Positions 20,650 through 32,324 of a DNA stretch of 64,000 bases are shown here, piece after piece. Origin of the DNA: Trichobilharzia szidati (taxonomy: Eukaryota > Platyhelminthes > Trematoda > Strigeidida > Schistosomatidae); assembly GCA_944472155.2 (NCBI GenBank), contig OX235277.1, forward strand, positions 33,800,804 through 33,864,803. Reading direction: 5' to 3'. Positions within the stretch are counted from its first letter, which is position 1, and each line of letters begins with the position of its first letter. The notes under the pieces are model-generated. The model did not search any database. It had not been told where the DNA came from and was given only the letters and a program-made list of their open reading frames with translations. Made by a program: the position numbers and the translations under genes.

Positions 20650-21290
20650 CCCTTCTCCTCCAGACGGGAACTGATCTTTATGAACTTCCTTTGTAGACGA
20701 ACCGGTAATCTCTCGGCAATAGTCTCAAGAACAGAACTTGAATTCAATTCATCTACGCAATTAAGAGACACGAGAGTATTTCTATATACCGTTAAACTGT
20801 CCAATAACTCTGTGAGCTCCTCTGAATTGTCGTTTAACTGTGATCTATTACGTTTCACTGTCTCGAAAATACTACGGGATATCATAAATGGTTTTCCGAA
20901 CCTTTGACGTAGTATCCTCATAGCCTCCGTATATCCTTCGCTTGGGGCATAAATTCGCAGCACTGAATGGCTCTTGCAGCAACACCAGTGCAATACCTCA
21001 ACAAATACATTAACTTCATTTCGTCATTTAATACAAAACCACTCAACATGACCCCGAACGCTTTGATAAACTGTGGATAGTCGGCTGGGTTTCAATCAAA
21101 GTACCGATCCCCAAACTTAGGGAGCCTTAAGCCTTTACTATCACTAAACGGCGAACCATGAACATCAGACTTATCATGCTGAGCAACATACACATCATTA
21201 CAATTAACAGGCAACTCATCGTTACTTACTTTTCTGTCTACTTCCAAAATGTCACGTCCCTTCTTCGGCCCAGGCATCACCCGACGTCAC
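20622..21290 (-). pseudogene. BEL/Pao gag core
   Basis: Across three frames the minus strand reads RLPKFGDRYFD, NPADYPQFIKAFGVML, FVLNDEMKLMYLLRYC and then YTEAMRILRQRFGKPFMI in the 123-aa frame 20622-20993. This is the characteristic gag region of Pao/BEL elements (DUF1759-like). At least two frameshifts break it. The start codon would be near 21280, just inside the LTR. Confidence 0.75.
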
Positions 21291-21406
21291 CAAAGGATCC
21301 AAATTGCGTTGATAATCCGTGTCCAAAGATGCTGGCTGCAGATCCAGTAGGTGCTCCGAGAAGAGTTCCAGAAGGCTCTCCAGAAAACGAACAGAAGGAT
21401 AAAAAC

Positions 21407-21714
21407 TGTCAAGGAACTTAGCCCTAAGTTCGTATGATTTGCGAAGACGCTCAGAGTCGACAACTAATAAGTATGGTTATCGACTTGAACTCCGAAACAC
21501 AAGGACTTGAAATAAGAAAATATATTCTTCAGCAGTTAAATTAGATATATCATACAGAGTCTATAAACAAATGTTTTACATATGATGTATTGTACTTTTA
21601 TTCGTATTCTTTCGTCTTCTTCCAGCTTGTACACGACTGAACCATTCGCGCCTTCGAGTTGCCCGCCAATGACGACCAAGGTTAATGAACCAATGTTCAA
21701 TGTTCAAGTTCATT
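21407..21714 (-). repeat. LTR of BEL/Pao element (5' LTR in element sense)
   Basis: Starts TGTCAAGGAACTTAGCCC and matches 17992-18291 through its length, but the terminal TTGACA is missing or mutated after TGTTCAAGTTC, so the outer edge is slightly truncated. It lies immediately upstream of the gag remnant in minus sense. Confidence 0.7.
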
Positions 21715-22299
21715 TAAACATGCTGTTTAGTATTACTAGATTTATGTCTTTTGCTGTAGTTCGCAGTCGATAGTTGAGCACGACGTTTCGACGGCTTAAG
21801 TGGCATTTTTTTGTAAGGTCAACACAGAGCTGCCGGACTGCAAATATATGAGTATTAGGTTGCTTGACGTTATGTCAATAAATCGATCGTATCATGAGCA
21901 TCGAAATTCAGACACTCGATGTGTTAATACCTTAAGTAGTAATCTGAAACCGTAAAAATAGCAGGGATAATATCCAACGACTAGAAAGTCAAGTTAAGAT
22001 GTGAAAAAATATTGCTATTTGTAATAGTAATCAGTGATACTAAAAATATAACCTAAAAATGGGAATACGAGAAAAAATAATAAAAACCGAAAACCGCACG
22101 GAAAAGTGCAACAAACTTCGAACGCGGTACCGCAGTGGTGTCCTGTCTAGTTGCTCGTATGTTCTTACTATTTATTTCGGATCCCGTTCTCAAGTTATAT
22201 GTGCTTCTGGGCAAATTAATTGTTTTGGGTGCCATAGGTTTCGTTCTTCTGTCTAATGAGTTTGACGCCCAATGAGTGTCTGCTAGCTCGTGGTTTTAT
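21715..22299. other. Spacer with no recognised feature
   Basis: AT-rich DNA between the BEL/Pao LTR and the LINE ORF1 relic. I see no family motif. Confidence 0.35.
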
Positions 22300-23066
22300 G
22301 GGGATAAAGCTCTATTTACTGTTGGCTGTCACCTAATATAGTCTGTCGCTTACACTCTGTTTATTACACTTAGTGCGGAGAAAAGCACTTTTACTCACGT
22401 GTTCCGCCTCCTTTGTGGAACCCGCCGCAATGCGTGCATAGTTCTTTTCAAGGTTGATATGCTGTTTGTTGGACTTGTCGCAAGGGAGGTATATGGACGC
22501 CTGTGGAGGGGACTTGAAGCTAAAATATCCTCGGACTTCCTAAATTGCTCGGCTATTATATAGCTGTCAAATGTTAATAGCGTGGGACACGTGCGGCTTA
22601 GATCATTTTTATTTAGCCGGATGCACTGACAGGGTTTATTGAGGAGGTTTGCGCTCCTTAACAAGGAGTGCTGAACCTATTTTATAAGCTGATCGTCCGT
22701 TAAGTTGTACACTGCAGCTTTCTGTCTAGATGCGAGTATTTTAACAGCATCCTTCGGCAAAAACTCCATATCGTTCTCTAATTCTTTAGCACTTTCCGAG
22801 TCAGTGTGAATTGGTTCACTCTTCGAATTAAAGAGTTTTAGGAAAGCGAGATCCCCCAGTTCTTCTTCAATATACGAGGTAGTTTCTAGATTGAAGTCAA
22901 GTAGACCTAATTTCGTCCTGCGATCATTAATTTGCAGCTGCATGTCGTTTATGATGCAGATTAAGTTCAAAATCTCTATCTCTGCTGACAGGATATCTTC
23001 CACCTGTATCACAGGAGTTAGCATTATGTTGAAGCCGTTTATATAAGGTGAACTAGAAGAGCACAT
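22300..23066 (-). pseudogene. Decayed LINE ORF1
   Basis: Two minus frames, 22677-23066 and 22395-22664, read on from one another: DAVKILASRQKAAVYNLTDD then LLNKPCQCIRLNKNDLSRTC and FDSYIIAEQFRKSED. This parallels the ORF1 of the complete LINE (NAIVYNVPDN, CYRLKKNQHDKCC, FQFETPAEARKF). An in-frame stop and frame change separate the halves. It is a dead CR1-like ORF1 from another subfamily. Confidence 0.6.
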
Positions 23067-23429
23067 ACTATTTTATAAGTTGCTAGCCATCCCAAGAAAA
23101 CCTATTTTAGAGTTTGAGCCTGTTGTTATTAGTGATAACATAGCAGAATGCAATAAATAAGCATCCGCAAAATCACCCTCAAAAGTGTCACCAAATTCAA
23201 ACGCACCGGGAAGACACCAACACGGATCTTCTGGGCGTCGTGAGATTTGAAAACCGTCCTACAACTTACAACATAAGGCCACCGCAACACAGTATTATTT
23301 GGCCATTCACATTTCGTAAGCGATTAAGGAGCTCAGAAGGAAAGAGCGAGCAACTAAGTGAAAACTATGTACTCTTAATGATTTGCAAGGCCCTATCTGT
23401 GTACTTAATGATGAGTGCTTTTCCGCTTG

Positions 23430-25210
23430 TTTGACTAGGTATTCCCCTCCTCACTTGTGGTGGGAGAGGCTGTGCTGGAAGATACTTGTATGCAAGCCTT
23501 CCAAGAGTATGTGCATCAAAAGCTAGATCCACCAGATCCTGTCTCTTCTCTTGAACGGTCAGCACACATCTCTGAATGGATGTCGGAGAGGAGATGACTT
23601 AGAGGAGGGCGGGTGAACTTTACGAGTACGAGCAAAGATACAGTGGTCTCGGAACTGATGGCCAAAGTTAGATCGCTAAGGGAAGAGCCGGTACAAATAT
23701 AACTGACACAAGACAGACTTGGTGGATCACGCATTACAGCACGTTCTCAGTCACAGTATGCTCAGACAAACTAGATCGATAGGCCAATCCTGTCAGTACC
23801 ACTGTAGATGTGTCGCACAGTCAAGAAAACGCACGCGTCCATACGCTTGGGCTACCTCACAAACATCAAGGAAATGATTAGCTATTTCTCAGGTGGCGAT
23901 TAAACAAACAGGGTGTCCGGACAGTCACCCATTTCACGTTATTTAGGAAACTTCTGGCATTGACTTCTTGGATGACAGGTGCTGCACTTGGCATCATTCT
24001 AAAAGCAGAGGCCTGGCCTAGACGAAAAAATTCCACCATCACGCTACAGGGGGCCAACTAAATCTAGATCGGGACGTTCAAGAAGAAAGCACTGACCCTT
24101 GACCTCGGATTCAACTGATAGCTTCCATAAGTGTTCGCCGTTGCTGACTTGGATCTCGAAATCATCGGCGCAGACTTCCTGGAAATGTATGATTTATTAG
24201 TGTATATTCGAAAGAGACATTTAACGATAAAGGAAACCCAGTGGCATACCAGTGGTAAAGCGAGCGAGCACCATCCGTTGAATCTAGTCCAACCTCTGCC
24301 AGTATCAACCGAAGGGTCCTAAAAATACTAGCGGAATTCCCGATTTTGACGGCAATCGTACCTCGGACGTCTAAGTCTGGCCGAAAATTACTCCTACTGT
24401 AAGTACTCAGGTCCCCCAGAATTCGACAGGCCAAGAAGGTTAGCCCAGGAGAAGCTAAAAATAGCGAAATCTGAATTTGATTGTATGCTTCATTTGACCA
24501 TTCTACCCTTGAATAGTAAATGGGTTTTGAGGTTACACATAGTGCCTCAGAAAACCAGACTGGTTGGTGCCCTTGTGATGACTGCTGGGCAGACTGTCCC
24601 AGATAGGTACACAATACCATATATTCAAGACTTTGCTAACAGTCTTCGAGGTGCCACAGTCTACGTTAGAAATGACTTGATTAGCGCCTGTCACGATATT
24701 CTGGTGTCTGAGGAAGTTATACCTAAAACAGTTATTACCACTCTATTTGGATTATGAGTTTGTGGGAATGCCACTTGGTCTCAGAGATGCCGGCGATGTC
24801 GAAAGTCACAGCCATGAAATGCCCTTACTCAGATGCACCTCTTGCATCATTTTCAAACACATCAAATAAGGCTGCGGGAGTAAATATAAACCAGCTAGTA
24901 GAAAATAGCTGAAAACCAGTAGCGATCTATCTGGCAGTTTAATACTTTCTCATGTGGTGTAACCAGACCATTCCCGATCTACACAGATCACAAACCTAAT
25001 TCTAAGGGGCATTTTCGCAGCCTCATACTCATTTTGCCCATGTTCAAGTGGTCTTAGCAGTTCAATTTTGTATGTCCCTTTAAACAGCTAAAACGCAATC
25101 TTTTTCATTGCACAACTTGCTATCTTTCACACGGAAACACCCTGAGGAAACTACTACACTTGGTAGACCGATGTATATTGCCTCAGATCACACAATTTCC
25201 TGCACATCCA
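23430..25210 (+). pseudogene. Ty3/gypsy gag-pol relic
   Basis: Read in shifting plus frames, the order is a gag C-terminus with a Cys/His-rich knuckle-like patch (about 23770-23870), a retropepsin start (SGIDFLDD near 23950) and its end (LEIIGADFLEMYDLLV near 24150-24200), then RT (ARPRRLAQEKLKIAKSEFD, TVPDRYTIPYIQDF, RGATVYV and FGL at 24420-24757), then RNase H remains (CPYSDAPLASFSNTSNKAAG near 24820-24890). The order is diagnostic of Ty3/gypsy. Many stops and deletions make it non-functional. The RT catalytic aspartates are not readable. No LTRs are identified. Confidence 0.7.
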
Positions 25211-26310
25211 GTGTCTTGAGAACGCTACATTACAGATGATTTCGCCTTATTGACTTCTCAATCTCCGGGGTACTTACTTATTTTTTAGTTGACAGTGTCT
25301 TCGATGAGCCTCGAAATATTATCAAACACAAGCTACAAGCCTTAGCAATAATATTTTATCACATAGACTAAGCATTTATGTTACTGACATACCGTTTGTA
25401 CGGGAGTGAAGGTATTTGATCAGTGCAGTTTTGGACTGAACACTGTTTCATGACATGTGGCCGCTGATCCCGAACCACATTCTTTGTAATAAAGTAGTTA
25501 ACCGTCTCGCAATTGCTTCAACTTGAATTTCGATAGTTCAAACAACTCAGAGAAGCTAAAGTATTTTCGTGGGATGAGGTCTTTGGAGTCATCATTTAAC
25601 TACTGTCAAACACAAGCCTGTAAGTCATTGACAGATTTCCAAATCTTTGTTGTAATAGAAGCTTTCTTTGTAGCATTCCCATCATGTGGAGACAAGAATT
25701 CACAGCACCCTATTGCGTAGCAGCAGCAAAAGAACAATGCTTTAATGAGTACATCAGCCTTATATTGTCATCAAGTCTGGCATTGCTCAACGTAACTAAG
25801 ATCTTCACACAGGGTATGTACTCTGTTGGATTCCGTCAAAGCACCATAGCTCAAGCCTTGGTAACTTAAAAATATGCTCCTTTCCATTGAAAGGACACCG
25901 TAGAATCCAAGCAAGCAGATCAAAAACTGTGAACCCGCAGGAGCTGTCAGCAACTTCCAACGGAGGGTGATCGGAAACTGTAAATATACCAGCTTCAAAT
26001 ACTCTCAACCCACGGACCCATAGGCTGTGGTTGTTGCTGGAGGACCAATAAACGCAATTCGGAATGGCGTGAACTGCAGCCAACTTCAAAATATCGGAAG
26101 AAAAATTGCCATTAAGAGGATTATTTATTGTTCCACTGACATAAACCAGTTAAACGGCGAGCGACCATATCACAGCGGGGACTGTAACCACCAGCGGAAA
26201 CGAAACAAGACTGAATATGCCGGGTCACTGGAAATTCATCCAGTATTTATAAAAGTGACAAACAATGTTGTTAAACTACTAGATAGATGTTCTGATTCAA
26301 CCTGTTGCGA
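25211..26310. other. No recognisable feature
   Basis: Several 60-95 aa frames occur on both strands but none shows a family motif. It may be further decayed gypsy pol 3' sequence, since it follows the RNase H remains without an obvious boundary. Confidence 0.3.
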
Positions 26311-26399
26311 ATAATAATTGTCCACATAGAATATCATGTGTACAGGACAGCTCATCCTAGCCTGACAAATCTTTTGCGACGGGAAAGCTAAGTTAACGC

Positions 26400-27090
26400 G
26401 GTTGATCCCAATATTCAAGTTGAGGCACAGTTCACTGACTTCAGCAAGATTTTCGATACGGTTCCCCGTCTCAGTCTTCCGGTGTAGTTAAATAGTGTTG
26501 GAGTCAGTGAAATATTAACAGAATGAATTCGGAGATTCCACGGGGACAGAAAGCAGAGAGGAAGTGACAATGAGGCTTCTTCGGGATAGTAATAGGCGGC
26601 AATTGGCATTCTTCAGGTTATGATTCTAACCCTAACTTCATTTCTAACCACCTGTAAATAAAATACCCTTAATGATCTATTTGTCAATGGTATTAAGATC
26701 TGCTTTGAGCAGTGATTGAGTTCGACTGGCTTTGCGAGCAGATTTAGACCCACTTTGGCATGATGCAAGCAATTCTCTTGAGAAATCGATGCAGAAAAGT
26801 ACGTTATTATCAGTGTTGCACATGAAACATTCAATAAGAGGCGCTAATCTCCTGGCGGTCAATGAGTGAAAGGTTTCAAGAATGACTGTGGACAAAAATC
26901 TGAAGACGACATGATATGAAGAGCAGCGTCTCTGGAGAGTCTTAAAATAGTGCAGGCTCTCTCCAAGACCCCTTTTGGCTTTGTTGTTGATTTTTTTCGT
27001 GAGTAACATCAGGCTTATATAGGAATTCATCCAGTGTGTGGACCTTGGGCATTGACCCCATGTTTCAAATACCAGACTGACATTTGCAAT
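26400..27090 (+). pseudogene. LINE RT relic (third lineage)
   Basis: Plus-strand fragments in order match an RT palm and C-terminus: TDFSKIFDTVPRLSL near 26440, NDLFVNGIKI near 26670 in the position of the catalytic F/YADD (now mutated), DLD.LWH-like sequence near 26740, RVTVDKNLKTT near 26890, and an LI-EFIQCVDLG-like tail near 27020-27050. Homology stops at about 27090, where the Penelope-like element begins, so the PLE inserted into this LINE. Confidence 0.5.
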
Positions 27091-27129
27091 TAAAAGTGTT
27101 CTCTGAGCTGGTTGGTTTAGTCGCGAAGC

Positions 27130-27160
27130 TTTCGTCGTCCTTCCGGACAACATCTTCAGC
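27130..27160 (-). ncRNA. Hammerhead-like motif near the PLE 3' end
   Basis: On the minus strand CTGAAGA (27159-27153) is followed by a 7-bp helix GTTGTCC/GGACGAC capped by GGAA (27151-27134) and then GAAA (27133-27130). That is the core order of a hammerhead ribozyme. The related copy at 62645-62674 keeps helix pairing through base changes on both sides. Stem III is short and I cannot demonstrate a complete catalytic fold. Hammerhead motifs are known in Penelope-like elements. Confidence 0.6.
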
Positions 27161-27489
27161 GCCATATTTAGCACAAAGTGAAATGATTCAAATTTCTTCA
27201 TGCGTGATATAATTGTTTCTCCTGGTTACTATCTTCACATATGTATTGACCACTTTCTATTGACTAGGATTTTAAACTTTTTGGTCACCTGATTTACTTT
27301 TTATTAATTGGTATATTTCATCTATATTAACGCGTTTGTTAATCGCATCTTCGCTTCAGTACCAGGCTTCTAGGAATTCTCTGGCACTTTTCGTGTTTCC
27401 TCTGTTTAAGATTTTGACATGATCCCAATCAAACTGATGACCATAGTTGTCTGCATGCATTGATACTAACGAATACATATCATGTCTTT

Positions 27490-28266
27490 TCACGGCTGAT
27501 TTATGTTCTTGGATTCTGATTCGGGGGGACGCCCACTTTGGCCGATGTAATGCTTGTTACAGTTCATACAATTTATTTTGTAGATGGTATTAATTTTATC
27601 CCCTTTTTCTGTTGGATCTTTTGGTTTGCATAATATCGAATTAAGCGATTTTACTGGTTTGTGTGCTATATCTATATCTAACGGTTTCAGTATTCTGGCT
27701 GTTATTTCAGAGATATTCCTCATGTATGGTAGTATGAATTTTCTTGTGGTCTTTGATGATGGTTTCTTGTTGGTGTTTTGATTCGAATTTAAACACTTTT
27801 TGATGAAATTTTGTGGATAACCATTCTTTTTGAAGACCGTTTGTAGGTACTTTTGTTCCATTCTTTTCAGCTCTGGAGTGCTACAGTGTGTCTGAACTCT
27901 TTTAAACAATGTCTGCACACAGTTTCGTTTGTGAGTAACTGGATTATTGCTAGTATAGTTAAGTATTTCATCTGTGTGCGTTGATTTTCTATAAACTTGT
28001 GTCTCTAAATCTCCTGTGTTGGTTCTCCTGATTAAGACATCTAAAAATAGGATTTTGTAATCTAATTCTTCTTCTCTTGTGAATTTGATGTCTTCAAATA
28101 TGTTGTTTATTAATTTATGATTATATTCTAAATCACTTCTCTTAATTATTACAAATGTATCATCAACGTAACGTATCCAGATTTTCGGTTTAATTATAGG
28201 TAGAGCTATTAATTCTAATCTTTGCATAACGGCTTCAGCTATTAATCCTGATATGGGCGATCCCAT
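27490..28266 (-). pseudogene. Penelope-like RT with GIY-YIG endonuclease
   Basis: The 258-aa frame opens with GSPISGLIAEAVMQRLE, has the catalytic YVDD at about residues 33-36 in a WIRYVDDTFV context, then LDYKILFLDVLI, and near residue 239 the GIY-YIG start (NCMNCNKHYIGQSGR). This pairing of telomerase-like RT and GIY-YIG nuclease defines Penelope-like elements. The frame shifts after the GQSGR motif and the nuclease tail (FDWDHVKILNRGNTKSAREF) continues in other frames down to about 27300. Upstream the frame is open only to a TAA near 28330, so the start is internal to the RT. Confidence 0.85.
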
Positions 28267-28330
28267 TGGTGTTCCTTTTATTTGTTCATATATTTGAGTA
28301 TTGAACTGGACTGGAGACTTAACTGATGAA

Positions 28331-30780
28331 GCTTATCTCGTATAAGTAAAGACTGGATAGACCTGATATATCTCCGTGTCATATCGATGAATAAGAGGTG
28401 GAATCACGTTTACCTCATACCTCAGCTAATAACTTGGGTTCCAATTTATGCTGCTTACATTTTCCCTCCGATCTTGGCCACTTGTGAGGATACACCCATG
28501 GTCGAATTGTTAACGTTTGGAAGTTTATTCCTCGCATCTAACAGTGAGACAATGTATACCTCTAACGGAGAACGCCGTTTCAGTACCTTCTGTTGGTTAT
28601 CTTTATGCAAGATGAGATGTTCACTGCAAAGCGGATAGAGAAACTGTGGTGACCTAAACTCCGACTTACTGGTTTTTGGATCAAATCGGACGGTGATAGA
28701 AGTGTGTGAAAGAAATAGTAGTGAAGAAATTGAGGGGGAAATGAAACATCGAAGTTTCTGCCAAACTGACAGAAGCAAAAGGGGAGGCAGTGATGAGTAA
28801 TTCAGTAATTGAATAGTTACCGAATGGCCTCCAACCTGAATACTGATCCAGAAACGATTAGGGAGGACCGAAAAGAGCGGGGAAACCAGTTAGTTAGGCT
28901 GTTTGAAAGAATTTGAGCTGGTTTCCGGTAGCCTACAGTTAGAAATGACACTTATGATTACTGCGTAGCCATCTGTCTTGCTAGACCTTGGTTTTGGTCA
29001 CACTACCGGCAGAATCTTTAGCCCAGCTCACCTAACCCAGTGGCCAGGCTGTTCCTAACACCACCCCAACCAGCGAAGAGAGAATATAACGGGTCTGATG
29101 AAAGGCGTATTGGTTAGCGATGGCAGGAATAGATGATAGAGGTACTTAATCACACCACAGCGTTACCACTGAGCTGTTGTCCCTTGAAAAATGTATTGGC
29201 TACAGTGTGATTGACTCCTCACGGATGAACAAATAGACCGTTGGTAGGAGAACGGATGAGGTCCGAATGGCTTTACGAACTTCTTTGATTCTCTCCAACT
29301 CCACAAGAGTGTTGATACAGGAATCATCACCACACGTAGCATCAGCTCTAGTAGCATCACATGGCAGCATGGTAATCTAACCTTTAAGAAACTTAGATGA
29401 AAGGAAATAAATATCACTCAAGAGTTCTCATTGATATGACGCAGAATGTATTCGACGTGGTGACCATTATCTTGAGGTTCTGCATCTCACAAGAAGTGTT
29501 GTCGCTGAACTTGGGGGATGTATTAGTAGCCCATATTTACAGAGGAGGCCGAAGGTACTGTCGCTCTAACCACAGACATGTTAGTTCTAACAGCACCTTA
29601 TTTAAGATGATAGGAAGAGTAATAAAGAAATTGGTAAAATAACTTTTCGTGCGACGTATCTCATGGAACCAGAAAACCTATATTATCTGACAAAACTTAG
29701 GTCGCAGCGAAGAGCACAAGCATCCGTGTTGTGTCAGCGCATACGAGTATCACTTCCCTCACTTTGAAGGAATATGGTTGTACCTACTGATTGAAAACGA
29801 AATGACTGAAACCGAATTGAATACACCATCGCCTTTGATATCCAGAATGCACAAGGATTGGTTCGATTGTGTGAAGGAGGTGACTTTGCGTGGGATAATC
29901 TTGTGGAAACTGTTTCATATTGATTGTCTGCAGAAGAAAGCAAAGTAAGAGCAAAAACTGGGTAAAAACCAGGTCTAAAAACTAAGTATCACTACTAATG
30001 GCGTGACAAAATTAATAATCTGTTGAGCGTTTCAGGCAAAAAGCGAGTAGTTAGACTGATGTGAATACTCACAGGATAAAACTAAAATCACTTGCGACGT
30101 TTGGGGACGAGTATTATGACTAACAGTCAATTTATATGGGGATAATCGCAATGGTGTAGGTGTAATGAACCCACGAATAGTATGAAGAAACAAACGTTCA
30201 TTTAAATAGGCAAAGTGAAACTGGATCTACTAAATACTCTTCTATTAAGTAATAAACTGCAAATTCTCAGAATGGACTATCAAGAGAACTGTATGATAAT
30301 AATAGTTAAGTATTGGTTTGTAGGGATTTGATTGATTGGTTACAGACAATATGTGAACATATATTACAGTAGTTTTCAGCGGATTCAGTTCCAAAATATT
30401 TCATTTTCGAAACAGAACATACATGTTAAGCGATGATCTGACGTAATCATTTGTCGTAGTGTTGTTGCACATGGAGAGAAAACCAGTTTTGTACATTTTT
30501 TCTTCAATTCCTCCAAGAATTGCATAGAGTAAAGTGGGAAACTAATTAAACGAGTTCATATGTTGGTCATCTGATGTAATTGCACGATAAACGTAATAAG
30601 AACTTCAGAAGAGTTTAAGCATTTTGATGAAAGGAAATTCTAGTAGCCCAGTGATTTAAGTGGGCCGCGCCTTCTGTCGAGTCGCTTAGATAACTAGATA
30701 AGTAAAGACACTAAGTAGAAAAGGAATAATACACACTAGAAGCATTCTGTTGTCAAACAAAAATCCTATTCCCCACTTGC
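28331..30780. other. 2.4 kb without a recognisable gene
   Basis: Short frames on both strands (for example 28387-28638 plus, 29163-29417 minus, 29734-29943 minus) lack any motif I know. The first few hundred bases may be the rest of the LINE split by the PLE. An AG acceptor at 30781-30782 after a pyrimidine-rich run marks the start of the mL53-like gene. Confidence 0.35.
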
Positions 30781-30782
30781 AG

Positions 30783-30813
30783 AAGTAACCTTGACGTGGT
30801 GTGGGTGTTTAGA
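30783..30813 (+). promoter_or_regulatory. Candidate 5' UTR with (trans-)splice acceptor
   Basis: CTATTCCCCACTTGCAG ends at 30782, a good acceptor with a pyrimidine tract, 31 nt before the mL53-like ATG. Schistosomes trans-splice a leader to many mRNAs, so this may be the leader site. It could also be a cis acceptor from an unseen 5' exon. Confidence 0.4.
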
Positions 30814-31265
30814 ATGCCTTTTAAGAAAAGCTGCCATTTGCCACGTTTGTATGGTTATTTCCGCACTTCGCTTTCGATAGATGACTCTAAAGTTTCTAAA
30901 GCTTTGCTGAAACAAATCAACCTCAAGGGAGTGAAGAAAATATCGTTTAGCTTCAATCCTTTGTTAGAAAAAACTCAGTCTGTCAGGTTGGTGGAAATTT
31001 ATAAGATCAAACTTTGTAGATGTCTTTGTACAGTGCTAAGTGAACCTCGGTGGAGAGCATCTAATTCCAGTCTTTCAACGAAAATAAATGTGCTTTCGGA
31101 AAATCGTCCTCCTGAAGTCGAAGTTTCTTATAGTATGTGTATGTTGACAAACTCTAAAAGATTTCAGGTAATGGCAATATTCTTGTTGTAAAAACGGAAA
31201 ATTTAAGCCTTCGAGAGCTTATAGAAGTTATTATTTTGCACAGTGATATGAATGCCGCCGAATAA
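30814..31265 (+). CDS. MRPL53: Mitochondrial large-subunit ribosomal protein mL53-like, three exons
   Basis: Exons 30814-30986, 31020-31132 and 31168-31265 join into 384 nt (127 aa plus stop). The introns are only 33 nt (GTTGGT...TGTAG) and 35 nt (GTATGT...TTCAG). The protein aligns end to end with the mL53 family as I know it: LKGVKKISFSFNPL corresponds to the first beta strand, KTQSVR to the start of the helix, WRASNSS to the KVRxSN region, PPEVEVSYSNGN to the central strand-turn, and LSLRELIEVI to the last helix. mL53 is a small structural protein of the mitochondrial 39S ribosome. Family length is about 110-130 aa, so the gene looks complete. An AG acceptor 31 nt before the ATG (30782) could be a spliced-leader site. 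An in-frame GTG upstream is not needed. The neighbour on the same strand is PRMT3, 2 kb away. Confidence 0.75.
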
Positions 31266-32324
31266 TGTACTTTCAAACTATAGTAATACATATTTACTCA
31301 AACTAGACGCTTTTTTATATTACCTATGAGGTTGGTTCTTGATTGCTTCATATCGCAATGTTTCATATATAGTAACGGTTATCAGTGCATTATTTCATCA
31401 GATAACCAGTAGGAACTTGACTGCCTATATTAATGTTGCTCTGAGATTTCGAAATGTAAGCATTTACGACCTGGCATTTAATTGTATTTCTTTGATTCGT
31501 GCCTAAGTGCCAGTTAGGCCATAGGATTGTGAACAGTGGGGTGATAGTCAGTGGAATACTAGTTAGGTCCCTCATGATCGGCTGTCATTTACCAACCTTG
31601 TGAAGTTTCTAGTTCCAATCGTCTTTTTAGGTGTATACCTTTCACATTGTCTAGGTGCTCTTGTTAGAATCCGTTCAGTTACCTGTGCAACTACTAACGA
31701 CGTCGTGTAAAATTTGTGTGGTATCATGTTCAGGTGTTGTAGATACTCGGGCCCTAACGGCTGGCTTACCGCCTTGAACCCCACTCCACCTACTAATGTT
31801 TGAACATCCAGTTAGTACCGGTAGCCCTCAAATAATAAGTGTGGCTCATTGTTAACTGCACGGTTATACAAGTGGTTGTTTGTTGAATATTTGCGGTATG
31901 GAGCATGGTGATATATTACTAGTGTGGTAATTATTCAAGCACAATTTGCTGCTAAGTTTAGAGTTGTCACGTAACTTTCTAATCTATTTCATATCGTTCT
32001 AATATTTTATGTTATTAAATTCTAATGACAGCAACGTTTTTCAGATATACCTTTTATGATGTGTGGTATTATTAATGTGAAGTAATTTCAGATATATAGA
32101 AAACTACGTAGGCTTTAAAGTAAACTAAAAATGCATTCAATACTTAAAGCAAGTTATCTAGTAGTGCAACTATTTTGGTATGATTAAATGTTGTTTCGAA
32201 TACGCTCACACTGCTTAATTTCTGCTTATAGAGTCATCTGTCTTCGTTAGAAGTGGAAGACTGCAAGGAATAACTCATTAAGTCTGTACTTGTACCATGG
32301 TTAAGTGTAGTCTATGTTGGAAAT

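Larger units (their letters stand above)
17992..21714 (-). mobile_element. Internally deleted BEL/Pao LTR retrotransposon
   Basis: Two direct LTRs (17992-18291 and 21407-21714) flank about 3.1 kb that encodes only gag and a little of the following region on the minus strand. RT, RNase H and integrase are absent, so the copy is non-autonomous. A SINE has inserted into it at 19160-19385. The gag resembles the Sinbad-type BEL/Pao elements known from schistosomes, judged from gag motifs alone. Confidence 0.7.
27090..28330 (-). mobile_element. Penelope-like element, 5'-truncated
   Basis: The minus strand encodes the RT palm to the GIY-YIG endonuclease of a Penelope-like element, followed by a shared 3' segment that recurs at 11275-11632 and 62605-63060. 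Homology begins at about 28330 after a stop and ends at the shared terminus ...AATTGC near 27090. A hammerhead-like motif lies close to the 3' end. It is the least damaged of the three PLE tails in the window. Confidence 0.8.

Noticed and set aside
26677..27201. A 174-aa minus-strand frame
   Set aside because: It is a mixture of the PLE 3' segment and antisense of a plus-strand LINE RT relic; no protein family is represented.
30796..30813. Upstream GTG start for the mL53-like gene
   Set aside because: Eukaryotic initiation and the family alignment favour the ATG at 30814.
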